The notes under the pieces are model-generated. The model worked only from the letters and a program-made list of their open reading frames with translations, was not told where the DNA came from and searched no databases. Below are positions 1 to 11,301 of a stretch of DNA of 64,000 nt, piece after piece. The stretch covers positions 106,962,270 through 107,026,269 of the forward strand of contig NC_045448.1 in assembly GCF_002776525.5 (NCBI RefSeq). Reading direction: 5' to 3'. This stretch comes from Piliocolobus tephrosceles (Eukaryota > Chordata > Mammalia > Primates > Cercopithecidae). The translations under genes and the position numbers were made by a program. Position 1 is the stretch's first letter. Every line of letters starts with the position of its first letter.

Positions 1-97
1 ATGTTGGCCAGGCTGTCTCAAACTCCTGACCTCAAGTGATCTGCCCGCCTCAGCCTCCCAAAGTGCTGGGATTACAGGTGTGATCCCAGCCTGGCCT
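1..97 (-). repeat. Alu fragment, cut by the window edge
   Basis: Antisense left-arm Alu ('cctcccaaagtgctgggatt') with its 5' end slightly deleted in the GGCCGGG region. Confidence 0.9.
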
Positions 98-973
98 GAC
101 TTTCTTCTTAACTCCATCTCTTCCTCTGGGTTATGGGCTTCTCCAGCATCACCTTCTCAAGGAGGCCTGCTCTGCGGGTGTGGGCCGCCCCCTTGCTTCT
201 ATGCTTGGTTCCCTCTTCCACTCATTGTGGCTTTAGTCATAGTTGATGGTGGGTTCTTTGAATAATACTGGCTCTCCCAATGGGTTGTGAGCTCCAGAGT
301 ATGGGGACCATGGTTTTCTTTTGCTTTTAGTTTTATTTATCTGTTGGGTTCCTGGCAGCTACGTGAGCAGGGATACGGTAGGACCCAGGTGGTTTTTGCT
401 GAATGAATCGGGGGGTCTCCAGAAACACTGGTCTCCCGGTGGACAGCGGCATCTTTTCCAGATGGCTGCTTTGGTCCTCTGTGGCCAGTTGGCTGTGGAG
501 CTGCGTGTACTGGCCAAGCTCTGATGTGCTCTCTGGTCCTCTAACATCAGGACTTGGGGTCTGTTGGCCCTGTGGGGACAGGCATGCATGCTTTACCCCA
601 GCTTAGCCGGCATCTCCAGAGTCTCGCTGCCTGTGGCACACTCAGCTCCTGTCCCCTCCACTGCATCCGACCACCTGTACAAGGGGACCCTCAGGTACCG
701 CGTCATCAGTTGCTGGTGAGGCCCAGGTGAGTTCATTCCCTTAGGACAGTACCTGTCACCAGGAATCTTTAAAGCTCTCAGGTGATTCTCATGTGGACCT
801 GGGGCTGATATGCTCCAGGTTTTGAGGACTTTGGCCAAGCGCGCGAACCTCTTGCAGGAGTGGTGGCCAGGCAAGAATGGGTGCTTTGCCCACCGCTTTA
901 GCTCAGGACTCTCAGCCCCCACTTTTAAAATGAGGTGCAAAATAAATTTGAGTGACTTAAACTTGGAGAGCAC

Positions 974-1279
974 TTTTTCGTTGTTGTTGAGACAAGGTCT
1001 CACTCTGTCACCCAGGCTAGAGTGTGATGGCGCCATCAGGGCTCACTGCAGCCATGACCTCGACCTCTCGGGCTCAAGTGATCCTCCTGCCTCAGCGTCC
1101 CTAGTGGCTGGGACTACAGGTGCGTGCCACCATGACCGCCTAATTTGTTTGTATTTTTTATAGAGACAGGGTCTCACTGTGTTACCCAGGTTGGTCTCAA
1201 ACCCCTGGGCTCAAGCAATCTGCCTGCCTGGGCCTCCCAACTTGTGAGGATTACAGGTGTGAGCCACTGTGCCCAGCCC
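974..1279 (-). repeat. AluJ, antisense
   Basis: Full dimeric Alu with old-type positions ('gggctcaagtgatcctcctg') and many scattered changes. Confidence 0.9.
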
Positions 1280-1839
1280 AACACTTCTTAATGTTGGACT
1301 TCTAGACACTGATCGGAGGATGTCTGCAGCTCCCCCAGTACTCAGCCTCCGGCCCTGGCAATTTTCAGCTATAGCTGAGCATTAAAACGTATGATGCCTG
1401 TGTCCCTGCCTCTGAGATCAGTCTGAGGCACAGCCTGGGCATGAGCATTTTGAAGCCTCCCATGCTGATTCCAGTGGGCATCCAGAACTGAGAGCCCCTG
1501 GGTTGGTAGGCCATGGGCAGCTGGCCCCAGGTGTGGCGAGAGGGGAGCCAGGGCTGGCATCTGAGGATTCCTGCCCACGCCCACCACCCTCATCACCCGC
1601 CACCCTCATCACCCACCAGAGCACGGGAGGGTGGCCCTGGGTACTGCTCTGGAGCTGGCCACGGCTTTCCCTAGCTCCGTGGAGCCCAAACTTGGCTGTG
1701 TATTAGAATCACTTAGAAATTTTTTAAAATTCCAAAGCCTAGTCCACACCCCAGACTAATTAAACCACAGTTTCTGGGGGTAGGGCACAGGTGGCAGTAA
1801 TTTTTGACTCCCCCTAAGTGATTCCAACGTGTGCAAACA

Positions 1840-2152
1840 GGCCGGGTGTGGTGGCTCACACCTGTAATCCCAGCACTCGGGGAGGACAAGGCGGGAAGAT
1901 TGCTTGAGTTCAGAGTTCCAGGCCAGTCTGGGCAACATAGTGAAATCTCGTCTCTACTAAAAAAAAAAAAAAAAAAAAAAATCTGAGCATAGTGGTGTGT
2001 GCCTGTAGTCCCAGCTACTCTGGAGGCTGAGGCAGGAGAATGGCTTGAGCCCAGGAGGTTGAGGCTGCAGTGAGCTGTGATTGTGCCTTTGCACTCCAGC
2101 CTGGGCAACAGAGCAAGACTGTGACTCAAAAAAAAAAAAACAAACAAACAAA
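1840..2152 (+). repeat. AluJ, forward
   Basis: GGCCGGGTGTGG start, a long middle A-run (about 1959-1980) and an A-rich tail with CAAA repeats. Near-duplicate flanks GTGCAAACA and GTGCAGACA. Confidence 0.9.
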
Positions 2153-2299
2153 TGTGCAGACAAGTCTGAGAACCACTGTGTTAGGCTCTCAGCTGGGTTC
2201 TTGATTGAGATGAGAGCAACCACCATCATCCCTTCCAGTGCTGGGTCTGCTGTGCTGCCCAAGACAGTGTGTGTGGAGACCTGTCTCCTTCTGCCGTTG

Positions 2300-2590
2300 T
2301 TTTTTTTTGAGACGGAGTCTCGCTCTGTCACCCAGGCTGGAGTGCAGTGGCTGGATCTCAGCTCACTGCAAGCTCCGCCTCCGGGGTTTATGCCATTCTC
2401 CTGCCTCAGCCTCCCGAGTAGCTGGGACTACAGGCGCCCTCCACCTTGCCCGGCTAGATTTTTGTATTTTTTAGTAGAGACGGGGTTTCACCGTGTTAGC
2501 CAGAATGGTCTCGATCTCCTGACCTCGTGATCCGCCCGTCTCGGCCTCCCAAAGTGCTGGGATTACAGGCTTGCGCCACTGCGCCTGGCC
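2300..2590 (-). repeat. AluY (Old World monkey type), antisense
   Basis: Young Alu carrying the 'gtggctggatctcagctcactg' variant and 'cttgcgccac', typical of the AluYR group. Confidence 0.88.
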
Positions 2591-2621
2591 TATTGTTATT
2601 TTTTTAAAGAATACTTTTGTT

Positions 2622-2910
2622 GGCCAGGCGTGGTGGCTCACACCTGTAATCCCAGTACGTTGAGAGGCTGAGGTGAGTGGATCACCGGAAGTCAGGAGTT
2701 CGAGACCAGCCTGGCCAACATGGGGAAACCCTGTCTCTACTAAAAATACAAAAACTTAGCCAGGTGGGGTGGTGGGCGCTGGTAATCCCAGCTACTCAGG
2801 AGGTTGAGGCAGGAGAATTGCTTGAACCTGGGAGGCAGAGGTTGCAGTGAGCTGAGATCACACCACTGCATTCCATCCTGGGCGACAAAACAAGACTCTG
2901 TCTCAAAAAT
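2622..2910 (+). repeat. AluS, forward
   Basis: Complete dimer, GGCCAGGCGTGG start, A-tail at 2905-2910. Inserted near the edge of an antisense L1 fragment. Confidence 0.9.
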
Positions 2911-3159
2911 AATATTTTTGTTGTTATTGTATTTTTAAAAAATGACCTTTATTTTTTAGAACAGTTTTGGGCTTACAAAAAACTTGATCAGAAAATAGAG
3001 TTTCTGTATACTCTGCACAACCAGCCACCCACCAGTTTCCTCTATTATTTACATATCATATGTTAGTGTGTGTATATGTTACAATAACAGTACATTATTA
3101 ACCGAAGTCCATAGCCTAAATTAGGGTTGTGTTGTGTAGTTCTATGGATTTTAACAAAT

Positions 3160-3455
3160 GACCGGGTGTGGTGGCTCACACCTGTAATCTTGGCACTTTG
3201 CGAGGCCAAGGCAGGCGGATCACCTGAGGTCAGGAGTTCAAGACCAGCCTGGACAACATGGTGAAACCCCCTGTCTACTAAAAAAGTACAAAAATTAGCT
3301 GGGCGTGGTGGTGCACGCCTGTAGTCCTAGCTACTTGGGAGGCTGAGGCAGGAAAATTGCTTGAATTCGAGAGGCAGAGGTTGTAGAGAGCCGAGATTAC
3401 ACCACTACACTCCAGCCTGGGAGACAGAGTGAGACTCCGTCTCAAAAAAAGAAAA
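3160..3455 (+). repeat. AluS, forward, inside L1
   Basis: Complete Alu splitting the antisense L1 fragment; A-tail at about 3443-3455. Confidence 0.9.
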
Positions 3456-3970
3456 CAGTATAGTATAGATGTGTTCCTCCTTAATGTGTCATATGGAATA
3501 GCTTCATTGCCCTAAAAATGTCCTGAGTTCTACCTGTTCATCCTCCTTCCCCGTCTGGTCGCCTCCCACCCCGCTGCCCCACCCACGTTCCCGGCAAGCA
3601 CTGCTATTGTCACTGTCTCTATAGGTTTGCCTTTTTCACATATCCTGTAGTTGGAATCACACAGTATGTTGTCTTTTCACATTGGCTGCTTTCACTCAGC
3701 AATAAGCATTTCAGGTTTTTCCATGCCTTTTCGTGGCTTGATAGCTCCTTCCTTTTTTATTGCTGGATAATAATCTATTATGTAGTTGCCCCATAGTTTA
3801 TTTGCTCATCTCTTGAAGGCCACGTTGTTTGCCTCCAATTTCTGAGAATTTTGGATAAAGCTGCTGTAAACATGTACGTACAGCTTTTTGTGTAGGCGTA
3901 AATTTACAGTTTATTTGAGGAAATACCAAGGAGCACAATTGCTGGTTCGTATGGTAAGAGTCTGTTTAGC

Positions 3971-4274
3971 CTTTTTTTTTTTTTTTTTTTTTTTGAGATG
4001 GAGTCTCACTGTCGCTCAGGCTGGAGTGCAGTGGCACCATCTCGGCTCACTGCAAGCTTCGCCTCCCGGGTTCCTGCCATTCTCCTGCCTCAGCCTCCTA
4101 AGTAGCTGGGACTACAGGCGCCCACCACCATGCCCGGCTAATTTTTTTGTATATTTAGTGGAGGCGAGGTTTCACCGTGTTAGCCAGGATGGTCTCGATC
4201 TCCTGACCTCATAATCCACCCACCTTGGCCTCTCAAAGTGCTGGGATTACAGGTGTGAGCCACTGCACCCCGCT
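3971..4274 (-). repeat. AluY, antisense, inside L1
   Basis: Perfect 13-bp target-site duplication GAGTCTGTTTAGC at 3958-3970 and 4275-4287. Long T-run at the + strand start. Confidence 0.95.
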
Positions 4275-4362
4275 GAGTCTGTTTAGCTTTGTAAGAAGCA
4301 AGCAGACTACTTTCCAAAACTTACATTTTACATTCTTACCAGCAATGAGTGAAAGTTCCTGT

Positions 4363-4455
4363 GGCTCTGGGAGGCGGAGCTTGCAGTGAGCCAAGATCGT
4401 GCCACTGCACTTCAGCCTGGGAGACAGAGCGAGATTCCGTCTCAGAAAAAAAAAA
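4363..4455 (+). repeat. 5'-truncated young Alu, forward, inside L1
   Basis: Only the right-end 80 bases plus tail are present. Perfect 12-bp duplication GAAAGTTCCTGT at 4351-4362 and 4456-4467. Confidence 0.92.
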
Positions 4456-4564
4456 GAAAGTTCCTGTTGCTCCACTTCCCTGCTAGCATTCGATTTCTCT
4501 GTTTCATATTATTCCAGAGATCAGGCATATTCCAAAACCCTCCAGTTCAAAAATCCAAACTGGG

Positions 4565-4874
4565 GCTGTTGGGGCACAATGGCACCCGCCTGTAATCCTA
4601 GCACTTTAGGAGGCCGAGGCAGGTGGATTACCTGAGGTCAAGAGTTCGGGACCAGCCTGGCCAACGTGGTGAAACCCCGTCTCTACTAAAAATACCAAAA
4701 AATTAGCCAAGTGTGGTGATGTGCACCTGTAGTCCCAGCTACTTGGGAAGCTAAGGCAGGAGAACTGCTTGAACCTGGGAGGCAGAGGTTGCAGTGAGCC
4801 GACATGAAGCCACTGCACTGCAGCCTAGGCGACAGAGCAAGACTCCATCTCCAAACAAAAATAAAAACAAAACC
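4565..4874 (+). repeat. AluS, forward
   Basis: Complete dimer flanked by a 17-bp duplication with one mismatch (CAAAAATCCAAACTGGG at 4548 and the T variant at 4875). Confidence 0.93.
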
Positions 4875-7217
4875 CAAAAATTCAAACTGGGAGAGAATCT
4901 GGTAGATCATTCATTCGTAGACATCACTGGAAAACTCTTAGGTTAAGTCTAAATCAGTCTCAACCTTTGCTTTCCAAACTTGGGAGGGTGGTTTGCTACT
5001 ACTACCTTCCTGAGTCATGCTGAGGGAGCTCTGTATCCTTAAAAACAAGCAAGAATGCATGCTTAGGTGGCCAAGTGAGAAGGCTATTGCCTGGAGCTGA
5101 GGCGTAACAGCTGGGCCTCGACCAGCCGTGCTGGACCATGATGTGACCTTGAGCATGAGAGGCACATGCTAAGAACAGCACAGCGGAAAGATGGGCTCCT
5201 GAGATCCTGTAGGTACAGTGGGGTATCTGTACCGGCTGTGACCTGCCTACCTGCAGACTTCTTTTTTGTCAAAGAATAAAATTCTAGCTTTTTGAAGGCC
5301 AGGTGGGGTTTTTTCTTTTGTTTTTGTTTTTGTTTTTTGATTTTGGTCCTTTTTGTTGTTTGTAGCCAAACCTTATTCTAGCAGATATGAGTGATTCTGT
5401 GGTTTGGCACAGTGTCGCTGTGTCCCACACACCGGGGGCCTCGAGTGCTTGCTGGTATTAGGTGACACCAGGCAGTGGTGTGAGTTACGGAAGGGCAGGG
5501 GGAAAGGAGAGGTGCCCTGGGGATGGCATCACCCGCCCTGTATACATTCCTATGAAATAAGCAGGCCAGGGGCCTATAGAGATGGTGTTGGCAGGCGCAG
5601 AGTTGGTTACAGCAAGGTACGGAGGTTGTTCACGGCACCACAGAAAAGGCCTTGGGCTCAGAGTGAGTGGGGAGAAACAGGAAAATGAAGGCACCCTCGG
5701 AGCTGGCTGCAGAGTACAGAAGAAACAGAAAGAAGGTTCCAAAAGAATGTGGGTACAAGTCTAGAAAAGAGCCAGTGAAAGAGAGACCAGGAACAGCAAA
5801 TGGTCAGCATTTCTCAGTCTCCCTAGACACACGGTTTTCACAGGGAGAGGCAGCGTCAGTCTTTGGGAGAACGCCAGTCTGCTTGCATCCTGCGCGTACG
5901 CTGTCATCAGGAGCAACAAAATGTGCATGTTTTTAAAATGAGAAGTGCACATGCCGTAGTTTGGGGATACAGGATTTTGTTGTTTTGTTGTTGTTGTTGA
6001 GGACCTGGCTCCCTTTGGTTATGACACTCCCTGTTTTCAAGTCCTGTGGCTTCCCTTCATCCCTGGTCCTTGCTCTAGTCTTCCAGGCCGGCTGATCTGC
6101 CTCTCTCTCGCCCCCACCCGCCTCTCCATACTCACCCCCAGCCCCTGGGCCTTGCACCCACTGCAGCACCCTGGGCTCCTTGCTCAACCTAGAAGACAGC
6201 AGTGCTCCCTGGCCTCAGGTCTCTGCCAGGCTCCCCAAGTCACTTGGTGCTCCAGCGTCCCCTGACTACCCTTCCTCCAAGCCACGGATGCCACCGAGCA
6301 TCATTGTGTGTATGTATCTTGCGTGTGTGTGTTGCGTGTCCCCCACCCAACGCCAGCACCCTGAGAGCAGGGCTGCTTGTTCTGTTCACCGCTGGGTCCC
6401 CGGCATTTAGAATGGCACCTGGTGTTTGCTTGCCATTTGCTGAGTGAATGCACAGTTGAAATGACTAAAGCTAAAGCTAATTGACTAAAGCTGGCAATAT
6501 TGAAACAAGTTTAAATTTAAGTACAAAAGTGCTGCAGGAAGATAAGTGATTAGATCGGGGAGGATACGAAAGAATTGGATTTTAAGCCTCGCGTAAACAT
6601 TGTGAGCCCTGTACTCCAGTTAGGATCAGACTCAGTGGAGTGGGTAGCTTGCTCTCCTTTAGGAACCAGCCTCCTGGCCCCTTGCCATTAAGGCTGATGG
6701 GGACCTCCCCTCCTCCTATGGGATCTCGGGTTCAGAGAACGAGAACTCAGGCAGATGGTGCTGCTTGGCCCTCCCAGTACAGCCACCCACCAAAGCTCAT
6801 TCACTGTTTGATTTGGGAGTTGGGGAGAATAAGAACAGAGCCTGCAGACTCCATCTCCTGCTGCCAAAGCCCTAAGGCCCAGGATGAGAATGGGGGGGCA
6901 CGAGGGAGGCCCAGAAGTGGGTCAGGAGCATGGTCTTGGAGCTGAGGCTGGCACTTCCAGTGGCCGAAGAGGTTCTTGAGATGTGCATGGATTTCCAATT
7001 CCATGTAAGGGGTGCCAGGAGAACGGTAGTGAATTAACAGCTTCTTCCACGACACAGATGGAAAAGTCACTTTTATTTTAGGCCTGACAGTTTTCTTCCT
7101 CTGTCTCCCCCCACACCCCCAAGCGTCAGTTCCATCTCAGAAGAGTAACCTAAAGGGACGCCTGCAGAAGCACAGCCTCCACACAGAGCCCAGAGGCTTT
7201 GGGCTGTTCACACTGGC

Positions 7218-7540
7218 TTTTTTTTTTTTTTTTTTTTTTTTTTGTGATACGGAATCTCACTCTGTTGCCCAGGCTAGAGTGCAGTGGCACAATCTCAGTT
7301 CACTGCAACCTTCGCCTCCGGGTTCAAGCAATTCTCCTGCCTCAGCCTCCTAAGTAACTGGGATTACAGGCACCCACCACCACGTCCGTCTAATTTTTTT
7401 TTTTTTTTTTTGTACTTTTAGTAGAGACAGGGTTTCACCATGCTGACCAGGCTGGTCTCTAACTCCTGACCTTAGGTGATCCACCCACCTTGGCCTCCCA
7501 AAGTGCTGGGATTACAGGCATGAGCCACCATGCCCGGCCC
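7218..7540 (-). repeat. AluS, antisense, with expanded T-runs
   Basis: Complete dimer; both the tail T-run (about 7218-7243) and the central linker T-run (about 7395-7410) are long. Confidence 0.9.
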
Positions 7541-9111
7541 ATGCTGGCATTTTAAAAGACACAGTGCTCTGGTGCTCCCCTGGGCATCACCTAAAATGAC
7601 TGTTCTGAGCCTGGAGGAACTGAGTTGGGGAGCTGGAGCCTGGCAGCCTGGCGTCTGAGTTTCCTCTGTGTCAGCTCTCCAGAAAGCCCTCATGGGGAGA
7701 AACAGAGCTCAGGAAAAGCTGAGGGCATGGCCCACTTCTAAGCAGTGTTAATTATGGGCTCTGGAGTGGTATTTTCCTGTCCTCAAGTCACCAGCCTCCA
7801 GGGCTGCTGATGGGGACTGAATTGTCCCAAGGCCTCCCAGACCCCTCCTCTGACGCTGCTCCTGACACCTTGGCCTGGCTTGTGCTGTGCTGTGGAGCGG
7901 TTGCTGGGTGGGAGAGGGGAGAAGGGATGGTGTCCGGTGGGAGGCTGGCAGAGTGGGCACTGCTGCCTGTGAGTCAGGGGGTTTCACAGCAGAAGATGCC
8001 CCTGTGTGGGCTGCGACGGGGATCTCGAGGGGAGGCAGGCACTACCCCCTTTGGGTCTGAGGCTGCTGGCAGGAGGTTCCAGCCCACCTGGGCCTCCTGG
8101 GGCCTCGCCCGAGGTTGATTGTCTTCCCCTCCCCGGAAAGTTCACCTGACCGCCCACAGGTGCATGCACATACGTGCACAGTCCCCCGAAGGCCCTGGTG
8201 AACAGTCTGTCTTTCCAGTGGAGTCTCATTGTGTTTTGCAGACTTCATTCTTCCCAGCTCGTTTGTGAGGCGAGTAAGGGGTATCATTACCACTCTTTAC
8301 TTGTTAAGTTGCCCAAGAGAGGAAAAAAAAACAAACAAGAAAGTTTTTCCTCCTCCGAGAGTCTAATTACTTGTTTGGTAAGTCTCAACCCGTATACATT
8401 TCCAAAGAGAGACACTCGACCCTGCCGAAGAAATGTCCTTGGGCAGGTTTCAGAGACCCTCTGTCCGCCATCCTGCCGTCTGCCAGCGCTGCAGCTGGGC
8501 AGGACTGTTGCCAGCACTTTTCAGTGAGCTTAGGAAACTGATTCTTGCAGTGGTCCTTGCAGAAGTCCCCACCCCGCTGCAGCCATCCATGCTCTGTGCC
8601 TGTTCTGCCTCCGTCTGGACATGCCACGCTGCTTTGTGCTGCCCTGCCTCCATCTTTTCTGTCTGTCAGAAAAGAGACATTCCCCTTCCACCTTCCACAT
8701 TTCATATTCCTTGTCTTGTCTCCTCACCACCCCCAGGTAACACCTGCCCCTCGGAGAAGGCTCTGTACCTTTTACCTGCTTTGATTTTTGCATAAAGACA
8801 TTCACTTGTATTTCTTGATCTGGCTTCTGTTCCTCCTAGACCATGAGCTCCTTGAGGTCCAGGTCTCCTCTAACTTGCCTTTTTATCTTCCACACCTGGC
8901 TAGTTCGTGAACACAGTGGAGTGTGCTGAAGTGGGTCCTCAGGGTGGGATGCTCACCCTCTAGAATGGTGAAGGCTCAAGTATGTGCTTCTGATGTGTCC
9001 CTAACCCAGCTTCCAGGTTCTTGATTCTGATGCCCTACCTGCTGTCAAATTTAACATCTTTCTTCTGGATACTGCCAGCCCATCTTAGGACTTGTTGTCA
9101 GTCTCCCTGTC

Positions 9112-9482
9112 TTGGTCCATTTGAGCTGCTATGACAAAGTACCTTAGACTGGGTAATTTATAAACTGGGAAATTTATTGCTTACAGTTCTGGAGGCTGGG
9201 AAGTCCAACATCAAGGTACCAGCAAATTTGGCGTCTGGTGAGAGCTGCTCTCTGCCCCAAAGATGAGGTCTTCTGGCCAATTCTTCATGTGGCAGAAGGG
9301 TAAAAGGGGCAACCAGCTCCCTCAGACCTCCTTTCTTTATCAGGGCACTGACCCCATTTGTGAGAGCTCCATTCTCATGACCTAATTTTCCTCCCAGAGG
9401 CCCCACCTCTTGATGCTATCACACTTGGGATTAAATTTCAATATACGAGCTTTGGAGTCACGTAAACACTCAGAACATAGCA
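9112..9482 (-). mobile_element. MST-type MaLR solo LTR, antisense
   Basis: The minus strand reads as an MST/THE1-family LTR: it starts TGCTATGTTCTGAGTGTTTA, contains 'gaggtggggcctctgggagg' and 'gtcatgagaatggagctctc', and ends near 'tcatagcagctcaaatgga'. No MaLR internal sequence flanks it, so it is a solo LTR or remnant. It has no intact gene. Confidence 0.88.
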
Positions 9483-9923
9483 CTCTCTTAGCTGTGTACT
9501 ACTTGGTCAGATTTGGTTTGGATTCTCTCCGTTCATTCATTCTAATTCTTCCACGCACTGGCTACGTTTTTAGGTATGGGGCCTGTAGAGATGACCAACA
9601 CAGATGTGGCCCCTGCCCTTGTGGGACTCTGTTGTACTGGGGAGAGACAGAAGGAGAAGCAAGTCAACTGCTAAGTCGGATAATGTTGAGGAATGAGAGC
9701 AGAGTGGAAACGTAGGCTCTGCTCCTGGATGGGGCGTGGGAGCTCACGGTGCAGAGAACACGTGGGGTGGGAGGTCTTGGGCAGCCATCCTTAGAGAAGA
9801 TGCCTGGACACATTCTTTTTTATGTTTCTACTCTTCTGCTTGTAAGAATGTCCTTAAGTAGTCGGACAGAAAAAAAAATCTCCTGAGTATGTAAGGTTCT
9901 TCCTGTTTGTTGATGTGGTCAGA

Positions 9924-10237
9924 TTTTTTTTCTGTTTGTTTTTGGAGAGACGGAGTCTCACTCTGTCGCCCAGGCTGGCGTGTTGGAGTGCAGTGGCACG
10001 ATCTCAGCTCATTACAACCTCCGCCTCCCGAGTTCAAGCAATTATCCTGCCTCAGCCTCCTGAATAGCTGGGACTATAGGCACATGCCGTCATGCCCGGC
10101 TAATTTCTTTTGTATTTTGGTAGAGACAGGGTTTCACCATGTTGCCCAGGCTAGTCTCGAACTCCTGAGTTCAGGCCATCTGCCTGCCTCAGCCTCCCAA
10201 AGTGCTAGGATTACAGGTGTGAGCCACTGCGCCTGGC
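9924..10237 (-). repeat. AluS, antisense
   Basis: Perfect 13-bp duplication TGATGTGGTCAGA at 9911-9923 and 10238-10250. An extra 'gtgttgga' near 9979 duplicates part of the right arm. Confidence 0.94.
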
Positions 10238-10848
10238 TGATGTGGTCAGACTTTATCATGGATGTTTGGTTAAATCGGTCAGGGGAAGCTGGTCCCCACA
10301 GCGCACACTTGCCGAGGTGACATGCCCCAGGCTGTGGGAGGCAGGCGAGGTGTGCTCCCAGCAGGGATGGCGGACCGGGGACACCTAAATATTGCAGCAG
10401 CAAGAGTGCTGCAGAGGCCACAGTGGGCTCAGCGCCGGCCTCGGTGCTTTGCCGCAGAGAGTCTAAGGATGTGAGCCTGGTGTCCAGTGAGCCTTGTAGC
10501 TCGGGGCCTGTGGCACAGGACTCTTGGTGTCACTTGGCTGTGGGCAGCCGAGCACCCTGACCACTGCCTGATGTGGATGGCCAGATGATCAGGGAGCAGT
10601 TGTCCCAAGTGCAGCCATACCTTGAAGACCAGGTAAGAGAACATTCAGGAAAACATTGACATTCACAAAACTCCAGAAGTACTTGGAAACCACCAGTTGC
10701 TTCATTTCCCCAGGCAATACCTGTGGTGTCAGAGAAGGCAGAAACTGGTTACCTTGGGCCAGGGGTCAACGGCCAGCCCCTTTCGTGGGAACGGTGCGCC
10801 CTGCCCTCCGTTCCCCGCTCTAACTCTCTGTCCCCTTTGGCCTGACAG

Positions 10849-10963
10849 GTGAAGACATGCACCTGTGGTGCCCCTCACTGCAGGAGGTCAGGGAGGCATT
10901 CCACAGCCTGGGTGCCCACAGTCCTGCCCTGTACCCTCTGGGGCCCTTTTGGCACGGCGGCAG
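10849..10963 (+). CDS. FAM178B: FAM178B coding exon 1 of the window
   Basis: This 115-bp exon has a strong acceptor (pyrimidine-rich CTCTGTCCCCTTTGGCCTGACAG) and a consensus GTGAGT donor. Two bases finish a codon begun in an upstream exon (phase 1). Then come 37 codons starting EDMHLWCPSLQEVREAF and ending PFWHGG, and a split AG. The pattern W-x-PSL followed by a short helix and a G-x-x-x-x-x-L-P-L turn matches the SLF2 region at the start of the C-terminal helical domain (family knowledge, from memory). The frame beginning GTG AAG is also open but gives Cys-rich sequence with no family resemblance and does not join the next exon. An antisense AluJ begins about 35 bp after the donor. The upstream partner exon is not in the window. 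Confidence 0.85.
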
Positions 10964-10999
10964 GTGAGTACTTCTCCTTCCTCACTGCCTTTTTCTTTC

Positions 11000-11301
11000 A
11001 TTTTTTCTTTAAGAGACAGCATCTCTCTCTCTGTCACCCAGACTGGAATACAGTGGTACAATCATAGCTCACTGCAGCCTCCACCTCCCAGGCTCAAGTG
11101 ATCCTCCCACCTCAGCCTCCTGAGTAGCTGCCACTGCAGGCACGCACAGCCACGCCTGGCTGATTTTTAAATTTTGTGTAGAGGTCGAGGGGTCTTCCTA
11201 TGTTGTCCAGGCTGGTCTTGAACTCTTAGGCTCAAGTGATCCTTCTGCTTTGGCCTCCCAAAGTGCTGAGGTTACAGGTATGAGCCACCCCACACCCAGC
11301 C
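11000..11301 (-). repeat. AluJ, antisense
   Basis: Old diverged dimer ('aatcatagctcactgcagcc') beginning about 35 bp after the donor of the first visible exon. Confidence 0.88.

Larger units (their letters stand above)
2911..4547 (-). repeat. L1 3' portion, antisense, broken by Alus
   Basis: Pieces 2911-3159, 3456-3957 and 4288-4547 follow the order of one antisense L1M-type sequence, with phrases such as 'gtttgcctttttcacatat', 'catgccttttcgtggcttga' and 'aaataccaaggagcacaatt'. Alus at 3160-3455, 3971-4274 and 4363-4455 interrupt it. Confidence 0.85.
1..10848 (+). other. Presumed upstream FAM178B intron (3' part); non-repeat stretches
   Basis: This lies upstream of the first visible exon, which enters in phase 1, so it must be intron if the gene continues upstream. 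No exon with a compatible phase was found. Outside the repeats listed separately, the stretches 97-973, 1280-1839, 4892-7217, 7541-9111, 9483-9910 and 10251-10848 look like unique or very old sequence. They include short (TTTTG)n at about 5310-5340, (TTG)n at about 5965-6000 and a GT-rich patch at about 6303-6340. A weak MIR-like stretch may lie near 8245-8325. Open frames here are short and mutually overlapping, with no recognisable protein. Confidence 0.6.

Noticed and set aside
650..733. Possible exon 'SDHLYKGTL' with two potential donors (GTACCG, GTGAGT)
   Set aside because: No phase-compatible join to 10849 and a poor acceptor; family homology is not evident.
1713..2331. Minus-strand open frames of 124-144 codons with FFFF and 'LPRLECxG..AHC' motifs
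   Set aside because: These are translations of Alu elements. The same peptide patterns recur at dozens of Alu positions in the window.
10574..10631. Possible exon ending in a strong GTAAGA donor, frame 'DGQMIREQLSQVQPYLEDQ'
   Set aside because: Its phase does not join the 10849 exon, there is no pyrimidine tract, and a stop lies just upstream in frame.
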